From Lineus longissimus (taxonomy: Eukaryota > Nemertea > Pilidiophora > Heteronemertea > Lineidae), in the NCBI RefSeq assembly GCF_910592395.1, contig NC_088316.1:14944001-15008000 (forward strand): DNA of 64,000 bases, in the 5' to 3' direction. Position 1 is the first letter of the stretch; the number at the start of each line of letters is the position of its first letter. A program made the translations under genes and the position numbers. The notes under the pieces were generated by a model. That model was not told where the DNA came from. It saw only the letters and a list, made by a program, of their open reading frames with translations, and did no database searches. Of this stretch, positions 53,801 through 64,000 are shown piece by piece.

Positions 53801-56714
53801 AATCCTTTCAAATGGCAAACAAATAGCATAATTTCACTAAAAAATAATTTCTTTGGTCAACCAACATCCTAGAGTATCAGCTTTCCACCTTGATACGAAT
53901 CATGTGTATTCAGGCTGGTGTCCCAACTCGATGCTGGCCTAACCTGTCTGATTCTCAGAAAGTTGAAAAGCAGATTCCCAGGGTGGCCAGTCAACACTCC
54001 AGTGGCAAGGGGGCTAGTCTAAAGCAAAATTTAAAAGCAAAATAATTTAAGCACCATTTATAGCATTGAGTATCCAAGTCGAAATATATTTTGAAACTGT
54101 TACATTTTGATAACAGAAGTCGTTCACACCAAATTGGTTTGAATTTGATTAAAATTCGTGAAATTAAAATTATTTTCCGGTAATGATAAAACATGGCTAA
54201 TGAAATTGTTGTAAAACAATGAAATGGTTTTTTGCTGTGACATCATTTGAATTGTCCTTCATTTGATACCAGATTAATAAATTAAAATATCTTATCAATT
54301 AAAATGTTCTGCATTTGCGGCCTATATTGTGTCCCCGGTAACATCCAATGGAAGAATGCCTTTGATCAAATAGTCACTTGTCGGATTCTAAAATTTACAA
54401 CATGATTTAAGCATAAAGGAAATTGACAGATTTACAAATGAACAAAAACTGTCGACCAATAAACAAAGCCTTTTTCTCATAAACTTTCAAAACTCTCAAC
54501 AAATCTCCTGGCTCACTCTAATTGTGACTGTAATTTAGCTTTTGTAGTTGCATATCTGCCGTGTAATACATTTCACCGAGACTTAACTGCTGCCACAATT
54601 ACAGTCAGCCAGAATCTGTTTAACTTCTTAACTTCTACCCTGTTGATTGTTTTGAGTTCTATCATGGTAACTATGGTAACCGGAGAGATCCAACAAATCT
54701 GACCAATCAAAACCCATTTCATGGGCACACACTCAGTACATCAATATAGACAAGTTGATTGGTCAAAATAACAATGATACAGAATGTCTCAAAAAATGTC
54801 CAATGGAAAATAACTTGAAATACTGGACAATATTTGCCAGTAGTACAATTGATTCTTCCACAAGAAGACTTTTAATTTTCCTTTGGAATATTTTAGACAA
54901 GTTTGGATTTCTTTCAAAAGCCTGATTCCTTGGCCACTTAGAAATAACCATCAGAAGGGCATCTTTTGAGACGCACTGTACAAAATATCACCTCGTTCCC
55001 AGGCTTTGCTTGACCTGATCTCAAGGTTTTCAAAGATACATTTACCGTCTGCCGAGACATCGGAAAGCAAGCCTGTGTGCACGAGGTTGAAGCTGTGTCA
55101 TGTTTCACAATTTTTTGTCCTTGGACATTAGAATCAGAGACGACAGAGTAAAGCCCTAGTATAATAACAAGGAGACGAAATTGAGGAACCATCTCAGATT
55201 TCGATTGCTTAAAGTTTCTCCATCAAAGACATAGCCACTCAGATCTATAAGACATAAAGACAAAATTTACACCACATCATTAAAAGATCGCACTGTGACT
55301 GTGTTTTCCAGGAAAATACACGTCAATGATTACACAGTTATCTTGAAGACGAAAGTCTCAGACGACTGGAGTCGTTTGATTTCAGCTCATACAGATTGCA
55401 TAATGCGTAATAAAATGATGATGGTTAGTGCTTATGTTATCTAATTTATAATGCTCTACATCGTGTACATTGAGAGCGACATTTGTACAGCGTAATTTCC
55501 GTATAAAATATTTGGATATTTATTACACAGTATTATATCTTTTGAACCTTATTTCATCAGCAAGACGTGTTATGTACAAAATGATATTTTCAGGCAAGTT
55601 CTGGAAACATTGAGCATGTTTTGTTTCTATCACACAGGGTATGTTCATAGAATAGAACAGCTCAGATAACACTTTAGACTGTGCATGAGCCATTTACCAA
55701 AGCTGTTCCATCTAATATACTTCACCCATGTAAAAGTTGGCTGGCTCACATGGTCAATGGTCAAAAATACATGTAGTGTCGCTAAGAGGCTGACCCCTCT
55801 CACAGAATCTGGTACCGTAGATTTACATACATATTCAAAATTTAACGTCTTTGACAAAAGTGGAAGTATCGTCTCAGCGTTTCTAGAACTTGTTGGTGAC
55901 AATTGTTATAAGATATGTACATCAATGATGGCGTAGTCACATTTTTAGAAAAAGAGAGTATGTGATCTTGAGGAGTCCGCCACATGCCTCCTGCACGTCT
56001 CAGCAATGTATCGCAGATATATTTCCGGGGAAGACCAGATCATTTTTAACTCTCTGACCGATTTTCCCAATGAACCAGTTCCGGGTCACCCATTTTTTTC
56101 AAATTCGATTCGTTCTTCGTCACTGCTGTTCCGTTCATCTCGTAACAGCGGCCACCAAAGACATTTGTGGAGTTTGAATTTACACCACGGACAAGAATTT
56201 CTCAAATTCTCGTAAACCTTGGCGCCAGTTTTTCTACCAAGCTTTAAACATGTATCAATCTTAAGATCTCAACTTCCACGACTTTTGACCGAATTGTAAT
56301 TACAATAAAAGATTGTCGTTAAAATGACTAGAAATATTTTTCACCAGTCTATGACGGATCATTCTCATCACTTCAAGTCATTACTTTACAATAACCGTTC
56401 ATATTTTGCCGAGATGCAGGGACTTGCGCAACCTAAGGATTTACAAATGAAAATCTAGATTTGCTTTAAAAGCGAAGATTCATTCAGAACAGGAAGCATG
56501 CCAACATCTCATCTGCTCGTAAAAAAAGCCAGTGTCATCGAGATTCATCATCTGAGGATACAGGCCCTCTAAACACCCTCAGCAAACATCAGCACCACCA
56601 GTGCCACCTTGGGGAACTACAGATGTACTACTGAAGTCTTCAGCATTTTCCTTGCAGCGCATCTGGTCTCTGGCTTGTAATCAAAGAACATCCTCTGTTA
56701 CCTTGAAAATGATG
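50831..56714 (-). other. AT-rich region, probable long 3' UTR of the minus-strand gene
   Basis: Unusually AT-rich, largely unique and without coding frames, directly 3' (minus strand) of the distal stop at 56715-56717. Minus-strand AATAAA (TTTATT on plus) occurs at about 50878, 52619 and 55518; the sequence alone does not choose. C/G homopolymers lie at about 51256 and 51705. Possible X-box-like sites are at 52745-52758. Confidence 0.4.
53512..53620 (+). pseudogene. Possible non-LTR retrotransposon polymerase fragment
   Basis: A short plus-strand frame reads NKIGPRVDPCGTLAP, which resembles the conserved (R/K)GP.(T/V)(D/E)P.GTP segment near the C terminus of many non-LTR retrotransposon polymerases. 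It is only about 35 codons, ends in TAA and has no flanking homology that I recognise. Confidence 0.2.
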
Positions 56715-56786
56715 TTAACTGTCGCTTGCCGGTTTCGGAGATCTTGAAACTCTTCCAAGGACTTTCTTAATACTCGACTTGAGACT
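56715..56786 (-). CDS. Minus-strand gene: distal alternative last coding exon
   Basis: After the strong acceptor ctctctctttacag (minus strand) the phase-0 frame reads SLKSSIKKVLGRVSRSPKPA then SDS and TAA (56715-56717). It matches the proximal last exon at 63549 in phase and in its opening xLK....K pattern, so the two probably are alternative C termini of one gene. The phase-2 reading is also open for about 35 codons, but lacks this resemblance. The gene is not identified. Confidence 0.5.
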   Translation of the reverse strand, partial: SLKSSIKKVLGRVSRSPKPASDS

Positions 56787-57839
56787 CTGTAAAGAGAGAG
56801 GGTGAGACCTCGAATAAGTCAAACGCTTAAATAGAAAGGCAAAGGCAAATATATCATTTATAAATGATGACGATGTAAGATACCCAGAAGGCAGAGTCGC
56901 TTGGTTTCCATTTTATATTTGACGAATTTTGGTGGAAATAGATAACAAATTAGCTCAATTCTTTGAAATAGGAAATTGGTCAAATTTTGGTGGAAATTGG
57001 CGGAATAATGAAATTGCAATAGAAATGGCTCAATTATTTGAATCAAAATGAAAAGAACCAAACATGTTTGAACAAAGAGTAATCAAAATCTTGCAACTGG
57101 ATGTAATAAAAACTTCACAGAGATTTCAGTAATCAATTGAGTCATCAATAAATGTTATGATGCTAAATACATATTTCCATCAAAATAGGCCAAAACAAAA
57201 TGGCCGAAACACCTGTACAACTGCCAACTGTAGATACCTACCTTCTAACACTACATTAAAGAGATCGACGTCCACTACCAAGAACACATGAGCAAGTCAA
57301 CAGGTTCAACGATGCATACACCACTGGTCTTTCTGACCGGATACACAGTGGTCCCTCGAACCGGATACCCAGTGAGGTTTTCTTATTCATAACTCAAGAC
57401 ACCATAAAAAGTCACGTCTCACAATAATTTTCTGATTCATTCGGACCTCCACAAAAATTATCATCACTCACATCGTTCCCAAAGAAAAAAGCGGGCCATT
57501 TTGAAAATTCAAAACTCACACTCACAACTCATGTTTTCTCAGTACAGGACAACATCTCTTTAGAGCTTCATTTCAATCCAACTTTGACCAAAATAGCTGT
57601 GAATTCCCTATTGAAATTGTACAACAATTCTGGGCTGGTTGGGTTGAAATTTCACACAGAATCACCAGCTAACATAAATGAATGAAATACACTATCACTA
57701 GCTACATATTATATCATTAGCTACACATTCCCTAAGCATTTAACACAGACATTTTTATTGTTTGTTTGTATTTTGAATGATCGAATAGGTTGGGGTCACT
57801 CAGGCTGTTGCTCAGAAAAAGCACTGGCCTGGTGTTGTA

Positions 57840-57980
57840 AGAAGCAGTGTCTGTTGTATTTTCAGTCAAGTTTATTGTATTTACAGTGTGTTCTGTATTT
57901 ACAATAGTTTGTACTGTAATTGCACTGTATTTACATTAGCTGCACTGTATTTGCACTGTATTTACAGTAGTTGCACTGTC
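57840..57980 (+). repeat. Degenerate tgtatttacagt tandem repeat
   Basis: About seven irregular copies of tg(c)actgtatttacagt-like units. Low-order simple repeat. Confidence 0.65.
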
Positions 57981-58079
57981 AGGACATCAGTAATCAATTT
58001 CAAAGCTTCTCAACCATCAGGCCATCAAATTCTCTGATAGGCTCTCACATTGACTAGCTCAGAGTCAATCGAAAGCAAA

Positions 58080-58440
58080 GAAAAACCTTGACAACTAACT
58101 TTTAGAAATTGCAAAAAACCTGAAGAACTTCAACACCGACTTGAAGCAGTCGATCTTAAACCTCTGCAAAATCTTTACAATAGCCAAAAAGCAAGTATAT
58201 CAACGCTTTGAACTAGCTTTCGCATCGACTTCAGATCAGATCATCGAAGCTTTGGCAAAAGCTTTCCGAAAGACCAACTTTTAGTAATTCCAAAGAACCT
58301 AAAGCACATCTGCACTGACCAGAAGAAGTCATTGCAGAGCTCTTGAAAATCTTTGACAATAACCAATAGCTAGTCCATCAAAAGCTCTTGGAAAGCTCTC
58401 TCTTTTGCTAGCAAGTGTAGCTCATCAGAAGCTCTACTAC
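58080..58440 (+). repeat. Diverged ~180-bp tandem duplication
   Basis: Segments with ttgcaaaaaacctgaagaac/ttccaaagaacctaaagcac, then cgacttgaagcagtc/tgaccagaagaagtc, then caaaatctttacaatagcca/gaaaatctttgacaataacc, follow each other in the same order twice. Confidence 0.6.
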
Positions 58441-59034
58441 TTCTTAGAAACTGAGGATGAATTTTGAAACACATTTGGATGAAAACTGTTAAAAGAAGCT
58501 AATAATAAGGCAGCAGCACCTTTCCAACAAGTATCTAAGAATCATCAAATTTTAATACTTTTTTTACTTCTATGACTTTTCACTGAAAACATCCTCAGTT
58601 CTGAGAGCAGATATTCAAAATGGCCGATGAAAAATCATGGTTATTTCTCACTTTGGCTTCCTGACCTTCAAACTTAGATGGAAGGTAATTTGTCAATTGA
58701 ATTGAATGTCACAAAGTTCTTTGACAACAACATGTGATGTCTAGAAAGACCAATATATCCTTCGTTTGGAGTTGGTCATTGAAGTAATGAGGGGTTTCTA
58801 CTTTCAAAATACAGATAACTGTTGCATATTATAGCAACAGTTGAGATCAAGAAGAAAATTATGGACAACACAAGAATAGTCAATAAATGCCCCAGTTGAG
58901 AGAGGAGCGGAACTCCTCGAGACAACGCACAACAAAAAGTGAAATACACAATGTATTCAATCAAACCTGTTCGATACCTCACCTATGGGTCGAGTTGAAA
59001 TCCTGAGACCAGTCCTTAGGAAGTTTTTAACCTT

Positions 59035-59697
59035 CTTTTGGGCAGTCCTATGGGATCAACTTCTACTCACCAGCCTTCTGAAGCTCTAACTTCATTTGGC
59101 CAGTCACTGATGGGATCGACTCCTAAACATCACCAGCCTTTTGAAGCTCTAACTTCATTTGGCCAGTCACTGATGGGATCGACTCCTAAACATCACCAGC
59201 CTTTTGAAGCTCTAACTTCATTTGGCCAGTCACTGATGGGATCGACTCCTAAACATCACCAGCCTTCTGAAGCTCAACCTTCATTTGGCCAGTCACTGAT
59301 GGGATCGACTCCTAAACATCACCAGCCTTTTGAAGCTCTAACTTCATTTGGCCAGTCACTGATGGGATTGACTCCTAAACATCACCAGCCTTTTGAAGCT
59401 CAACCTTCATTTGGCCAGTCACTGATGGGATCGACTCCTAAACATCACCAGCCTTTTGAAGCTCTAACTTCATTTGGCCAGTCACTGATGGGATCGACTC
59501 CTAAACATCACCAGCCTTTTGAAGCTCTAACTTCATTTGGCCAGTCACTGATGGGATCGACTCCGAAACATCACCAGCCTTTTGAAGCTCAACCTTCATT
59601 TGGCCAGTCACCGATGGGATCGACTCCTAAACATCACCAGCCTTTTGAAGCTCAACCTTCATTTGGCCAGTCACTGATGGGATCGACCTTGAGGTTT
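59035..59697 (+). repeat. 63-bp minisatellite, about 10.5 copies, open in one frame
   Basis: The unit begins atgggatcgactcctaaaca and repeats every 63 bp with only a few substitutions. Because 63 is a multiple of three and one plus frame has no stop, 220 codons stay open (MGSTPKHHQPFEALTSFGQS repeated). Both strands' other frames are blocked. No splice sites, homology or flanking coding sequence support translation, so I call it a minisatellite. Confidence 0.9.
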
Positions 59698-61004
59698 TAG
59701 CTATCGTGTTCGATTGAACTGTATTTGACACCCACAACGTGCTTTATGGGATACCAAATTACAAAATCTGGTCCTTTTAGTCAGGTTTTAACCAGACCAA
59801 AAATGGAATTCGATAATTGATGCCCACTCATGCTGTGGACACCAATTCTTAATCATCCTCTCACAGCAGACCTTCACAATGTTTCAAAAATACGCTCAAG
59901 TATTGACAAGGTCTGCTCTGGGAAATGAGTCCTAATTTGGCGTTGCTGACTAAATCATATTGAGTATGGTTTTGTCATGGATGCCCACCAAATGATGGTC
60001 ACAGTCATATCATTTATCTTTATCAGCACAGGATAAGCTGTGCGGATAAAGCCAAAGGTTGATGATAACAATGCCTTGTAGATACTTCTGGCTTCAATCC
60101 AAGCCAAGGGGATATGTCTCATTTCAAAATGAAAATGACACTCCTCCCACCTTGTAAGAGGCATTGTATTCTCAACAAAGGAAAGTGACATGACATTTGG
60201 AGTATTAGCCTAGCATTGTACCCACGCTATAGGTATTCTATGTACCCACGCTAATGCTGTAGGCGTTCTACTAGTGACTTTTGAAAGTCAACTAACGGCT
60301 AAGGTGAACTGCATAAGGCAGCTAGCTAGCTAAAAGAAATTAGGTTATTATTATCGAATGTTAATAATGCCTGCTTTTAAAGTGGCAACGTTTTATTAAA
60401 TCTTAGATTTTATGTTATGTTGGTGTAATTTTGTGAAACATGCAAGTTATAAGGACATGCTACAGATTTGGTGATATTGTTAGGAAAATATTAACAGGAC
60501 ATTTTCACATGATCGTAGGTTTGTTTAAGATATGAATTTTGTGTTTTACACATATAAGAGCAAGGATGTCTTCATCAGCAAAGCAATTTATGGAAAAGTC
60601 TGAAAATTTCAAAAAATCACGAAAGCAAACCAAGTTGATACAGCCACATCTCTCTTCCCAGATGAGCAGCATTTCAAGTAGAATTTCTTTTCAGATATAT
60701 ATTTTTCTCAGTTTTCTCACAAAGCATCCTTTCTCTATATCTGATAACAGGATGATGGTTATAATGTGCAAAATGGAAATGAAAATGATGGAACTGGAGT
60801 GAAGCTGAAAATGAATGGAAAAGTTAGAAATGAAGTGAAATGATGAAGGAAATAAATGCAAAGGCAAGCAAACTTTGAAATAATGAAAATAATTACAGAG
60901 GTACAGAAAAGACCTTCAAGGAAGCACCCCTCATGAATCCAGGGAAGGTGAAATTCCGAACGGTAATGAAATGAGATGGAGTGGAGTGGATTTGGAGATG
61001 AGAT
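59698..61004 (-). other. Intronic sequence of the minus-strand gene
   Basis: AT-rich, no exon recognised. A short direct repeat (gtacccacgctataggtattcta-like, twice) lies near 60220-60265. Confidence 0.4.
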
Positions 61005-62840
61005 AAGGTGGTAGTGAGTTGGTTTGGAGATGAGATGAGGTGATGGTGAGATGGTTTGGGGATGAGATGAGGTGGTGGTGAGATGGTTTGGAGATGAGAT
61101 GAGGTGGTGGTGAGATGATTTGGAGATGAGATGAGATGAGGTGGAGATGAGATGAGATGAGGTGGTCATGAGATGGTTTGGAGATGAGGTGAGGTGAGAT
61201 GATGGTGAGATGATTTGGAGATGAGATGAGGTGATGGTAAGATGTTTTGGAGATGAGATGAGGTGGTGGTGAGATGGTTTGGAGATGAGATGAGGTGAGA
61301 TGATTTGGAGATGAGATGAGGTGATGGTGAGATGGTTTGGAGATAAGATGAGGTGGTGGTGAGATGGTTTGGAGATGAGATGAGGTGATGGTGAGATGGT
61401 TTGGAGATGAGATGAGATGAGGTGGTGGTGAGATGGTTTGGAGATGAGATGAGGTAAGGTGGTGGTGAGATGGTTTGGAAATGAGATGAGGTGAGGTGGT
61501 GGTGAGATGATTTGGAGATGAGATGAGGTGATGGTGAGATGGTTTGGAGATGAGATGAGGTGAGGTGATGGTGAGATGGTTTGGAGATGAGATGAGATGA
61601 TGGTGAGATGGTATTGAGATGAGATGAGGTTGTGGTGAGATGGTTTGGAGATGAGATGAGGTGGTGGTGAGGTGGTTTGGAGATGAGATGAGGTGGTGGT
61701 GAGATGATCTGGAGATGAGATGAGATGAGGTGGTCGTGAGATGGTTTGGAGATGAGATGAGGTGAGATGATGGTGAGATGATTTGGAGATGAGATGAGGT
61801 GATGGTGAGTTGGTCTGGAGATGAGATGAGGTGGTGGTGAAATGGTTTGGAGATGAGATGAGGTGGTGGTGAGATGATTTGGAGATGAGATGAGATGATT
61901 TGGAGATGAGATGAGATGAGGTGGTCGTGACATGGTTTGGAGATGAGATGAGATGAGGTGATGGTGAGATGGTTTGGAGATGAGATGAGATGAGGTGATG
62001 GTGAGATGGTTTGGAGATGAGATGAGGTGGTGGTGAGATGATTTGGAGATGAGATGAGATGAGGTGGAGATGAGATGAGATGAGGTGGTCATGAGATGGT
62101 TTGGAGATGAGGTGAGGTGAGATGATGGTGAGATGATTTGGAGATGAGATGAGGTGATGGTAAGATGTTTTGGAGATGAGATGAGGTGAGATGATTTGGA
62201 GATGAGATGAGGTGATGGTGAGATGATTTGGAGATGAGATGAGGTGGTGGTGAGTTGGTTTGGAGATGAGAGGAGGTGGTGGTGAGATGGCTTGGAGATG
62301 AGATGAGGTGGTGGTGAGATGGTTTGGAGATTAGATGAGGTGATGGTGAGATGATTTGGAGATGAGATGAGATGAGGTGGTGGTGAGATGGTTTGGAGAT
62401 GAGATGAGGTGATGGTGAGATGGTTTGGGGATGAGATGAGGTTGTGGTGAGATGGTTTGGAGATGAGATGAGGTGGTGGTGAGATGATTTGGAGATGAGA
62501 TGAGGTGAGGTGATGGTGAGATGGTTTGGGGATGAGAGGAGGTGGTGGTGACTTGGTTTGGAGATGAGATGAGATGGAGGTGAGAAGAGTTGTAGATGAG
62601 ATGAGGTGGTGATGAGATACTTTGAAGATGAGGTCAAGTGGTGGTGAGATGGTTGGGAGATGAAGTGGTGATGAGATGAGAGAAGGTGGTGAAATGGTTT
62701 AGAGATGTGATGAGGTGGTGATGAGATGATTTGAAGTTGATATGAGGTGGTGATGAGATGGTCTGGAGATGGTGATGGTGATGAGGTAAGATGGATTGTG
62801 ATGGTGTGATGGTAGTTTTGAGATGAGATGATGGAATGGG
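61005..62840 (+). repeat. 1.8-kb purine-rich tandem array (GGTTTGGAGATGAGATGAGG)
   Basis: About 55 imperfect copies of a 29-40 bp unit of the form tttggagatgagatgaggtg plus gtggtgagatgg. The plus strand is nearly all G, A and T; the minus strand is C/T-rich. Long minus-strand frames (SSHHHLISSPNHLTTT) are composition artefacts. A longer block is duplicated: about 61130-61260 recurs at 62053-62183 (923 bp apart), giving higher-order structure. Confidence 0.92.
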
Positions 62841-63548
62841 CAATGTCGAGGTCAGAGAGATTCATCTATTGCACAAAGCTGGAGTAATAGGCGATGCTTC
62901 ACTTGAAAGTTAAAAAAAGAAAATCCCTTTGCAGAACTGATGGCCTCTTCTTTCCAAGAGTGACAAGTTGGGTAAGGTCCAAAATACGCATCAAAACACG
63001 GGCATTGGATCTGATGCCCAAACATATCTTTTTCATGGGTACAGATATAATTCCTCATAATTTCTATCTGGTTCAGTTTGACATGTTTGAAGAAGTGCGA
63101 GGTCATCTTAAATCCTGGAAGGGATAAATGAATTGAACTAAAGCAAAGTAATGAATTAACTCAAAAAATGTATCAATGGATAAAAAACTGAAATGTGGTA
63201 AACGAAAATTGGAAATGTACAAACAGGGTGAAAGGTTCTGAGAAGGATTGTGACTACTTTTGTAAATTTTGTTAATGAAATTGTTAGGGAAATCTGTGCA
63301 TGATTGTGGGATGAGCAAGAGAAATTAAAATGTGTTAGCATTTCTCATTGAAGTCTATTCCGTGTCAAGCCTGACATGTATTATGTACAACATACTGTAC
63401 ATAGATACACATGGATGCCTGGCAAAGTTAACTTGAAACGGACTTCAGAAAAAACTCTTAAAGCACAGCACAAACAGGGTGTTAAATGTGGTTATAAACT
63501 AAACAGGAAAATTTCTGTTTTGAATTACCTTAAGCCAAAAATAAGATG
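62841..63548 (-). other. 3' flank / UTR of the proximal last exon
   Basis: AT-rich sequence following the stop at 63549-63551 on the minus strand, without a recognised coding frame. No clear poly(A) signal was picked out. Confidence 0.35.
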
Positions 63549-63653
63549 CTAACTATTCTCATTCTCTGCTGCGGATGCACTTTCATGCTGTCTAAAAGTT
63601 TTAAACCTCTCAAAAACATTTTGGACGCCAGCTTTAAATGTGGCTTTTAAACC
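63549..63653 (-). CDS. Minus-strand gene: proximal alternative last coding exon
   Basis: After the acceptor tttgttcttacag (minus strand) only phase 0 is open: GLKATFKAGVQNVFERFKTF then RQHESASAAENENS and TAG (63549-63551). The first 20 residues form a possible amphipathic helix. The upstream part of the protein lies beyond the window, so the gene cannot be named. Confidence 0.55.
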   Translation of the reverse strand, partial: GLKATFKAGVQNVFERFKTFRQHESASAAENENS

Positions 63654-64000
63654 CTGTAAGAACAAACAATGAACACATGACATCAGTACGTGGTGAACTT
63701 AAGCAAAATTAATACATTTAGGGGTAAGGGGGAGCTAATTTTGGATTTGAGTTTGAAAAGAAGATGGCCAAGAAGTGAAGCTTAAGGGGACACTACCCAT
63801 GTGTCAAAGCATGTCGACACCCACTTCAATACGTGCTGTACATTGCAATGTAATATGCATTTGTTGGCCTTGGACATGAAAGTCCAGAAGTGTTGACTCT
63901 AGCCATCTTGCTCTCGCCCAATTATGCAATTCATTACAATGTACGGCACTCTTGTCAATCAGCTCAGCCAAAACAAAAGTAAGCAAGGTTCCTTTCAAGA
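63654..64000 (-). other. Upstream intron of the minus-strand gene
   Basis: No exon recognised. The last 200 bp contain a minus-strand open frame without family resemblance. Confidence 0.4.

Larger units (their letters stand above)
56787..59034 (-). other. Intronic sequence of the minus-strand gene
   Basis: Holds a loose TGTATTTACAGT-type repeat (57840-57980) and a roughly 180-bp diverged duplication (about 58080-58440, sharing caaaatctttacaatagccaa-like segments and AAGCTCT/AAGCTTT motifs). No exon is recognised. Confidence 0.4.

Noticed and set aside
57240-57390. Minus-strand frame KKTSLGIRFEGPLCIRSERP
   Set aside because: No acceptor or donor at its edges and a repeated ccggatac word inside; probably chance.
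61166-62865. Two long His/Ser/Leu-rich minus-strand frames
   Set aside because: They are translations of the purine-rich tandem array; frame openness follows from the unit lacking stops.
1-64000. CRISPR arrays, operons, rRNA or tRNA genes
   Set aside because: Tandem repeats here lack repeat-spacer structure; the DNA is eukaryotic with introns, and no rRNA or tRNA was recognised.

Overview
The window is nuclear DNA of an animal with long introns, GT-AG splicing, abundant TIR transposons and minisatellites. The mobile-element mix and base composition suggest a marine invertebrate (lophotrochozoan or invertebrate deuterostome); I cannot name the species from sequence alone.

Plus strand, about 2.3-42 kb: one gene fills most of the first two thirds. 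It is a homologue of the vertebrate microtubule-associated MTUS1/MTUS2 (ATIP/TIP150) family. The shared coiled-coil core is spread over exons from 22,645 to 37,941 and ends with the family signature (ESLKAVL..K, then KRLSM.NEEL.W.L). Three different 5' coding starts can be read: a Pro/Ala/Lys/Thr-rich exon (2,371-3,109, plus 4,712-4,852), a short acidic exon (8,220-8,373) and a 3.3 kb exon (14,300-17,597). All three end in phase 1, the phase needed to join the first shared exon at 22,645. This mirrors the alternative-promoter design of vertebrate MTUS1. Summed lengths stay in frame for all three (about 832, 590 and 1,638 aa). Two adjacent 106-nt exons (27,021 and 27,401) are homologous to each other and phase-incompatible if joined, so they look mutually exclusive.

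Introns of this gene carry several non-autonomous DNA transposons: a Mutator-like MITE with 9-bp target duplications (5,142-6,182), two hairpin MITEs with TGGGTGA ends, mariner-type MITEs, and a nested cluster at 32,464-35,862 where one Harbinger derivative sits inside another. The same cluster interval holds a small two-exon open reading frame with its own AATAAA.

42.8-50.2 kb: a large inverted repeat whose arms are tandem arrays of a roughly 167-bp unit in opposite orientation (fold-back architecture). Between the arms lie a GC-rich dyad block, 2.3 copies of a nearly identical 1.1 kb tandem repeat, and two minus-strand exons that together encode one von Willebrand factor C (chordin-like) domain.

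50.2-64 kb: minisatellites and a minus-strand gene that enters from beyond the right edge. Two alternative last coding exons of that gene (63,549-63,653 and 56,715-56,786) start in the same phase with similar residues. Below the distal one is a long AT-rich stretch that fits a 3' UTR. A 63-bp minisatellite (59.0-59.7 kb) and a 1.8 kb purine-rich array with a 923-bp higher-order duplication lie between them. All exon calls rest on splice signals, reading phase and family resemblance; no transcript evidence was available.
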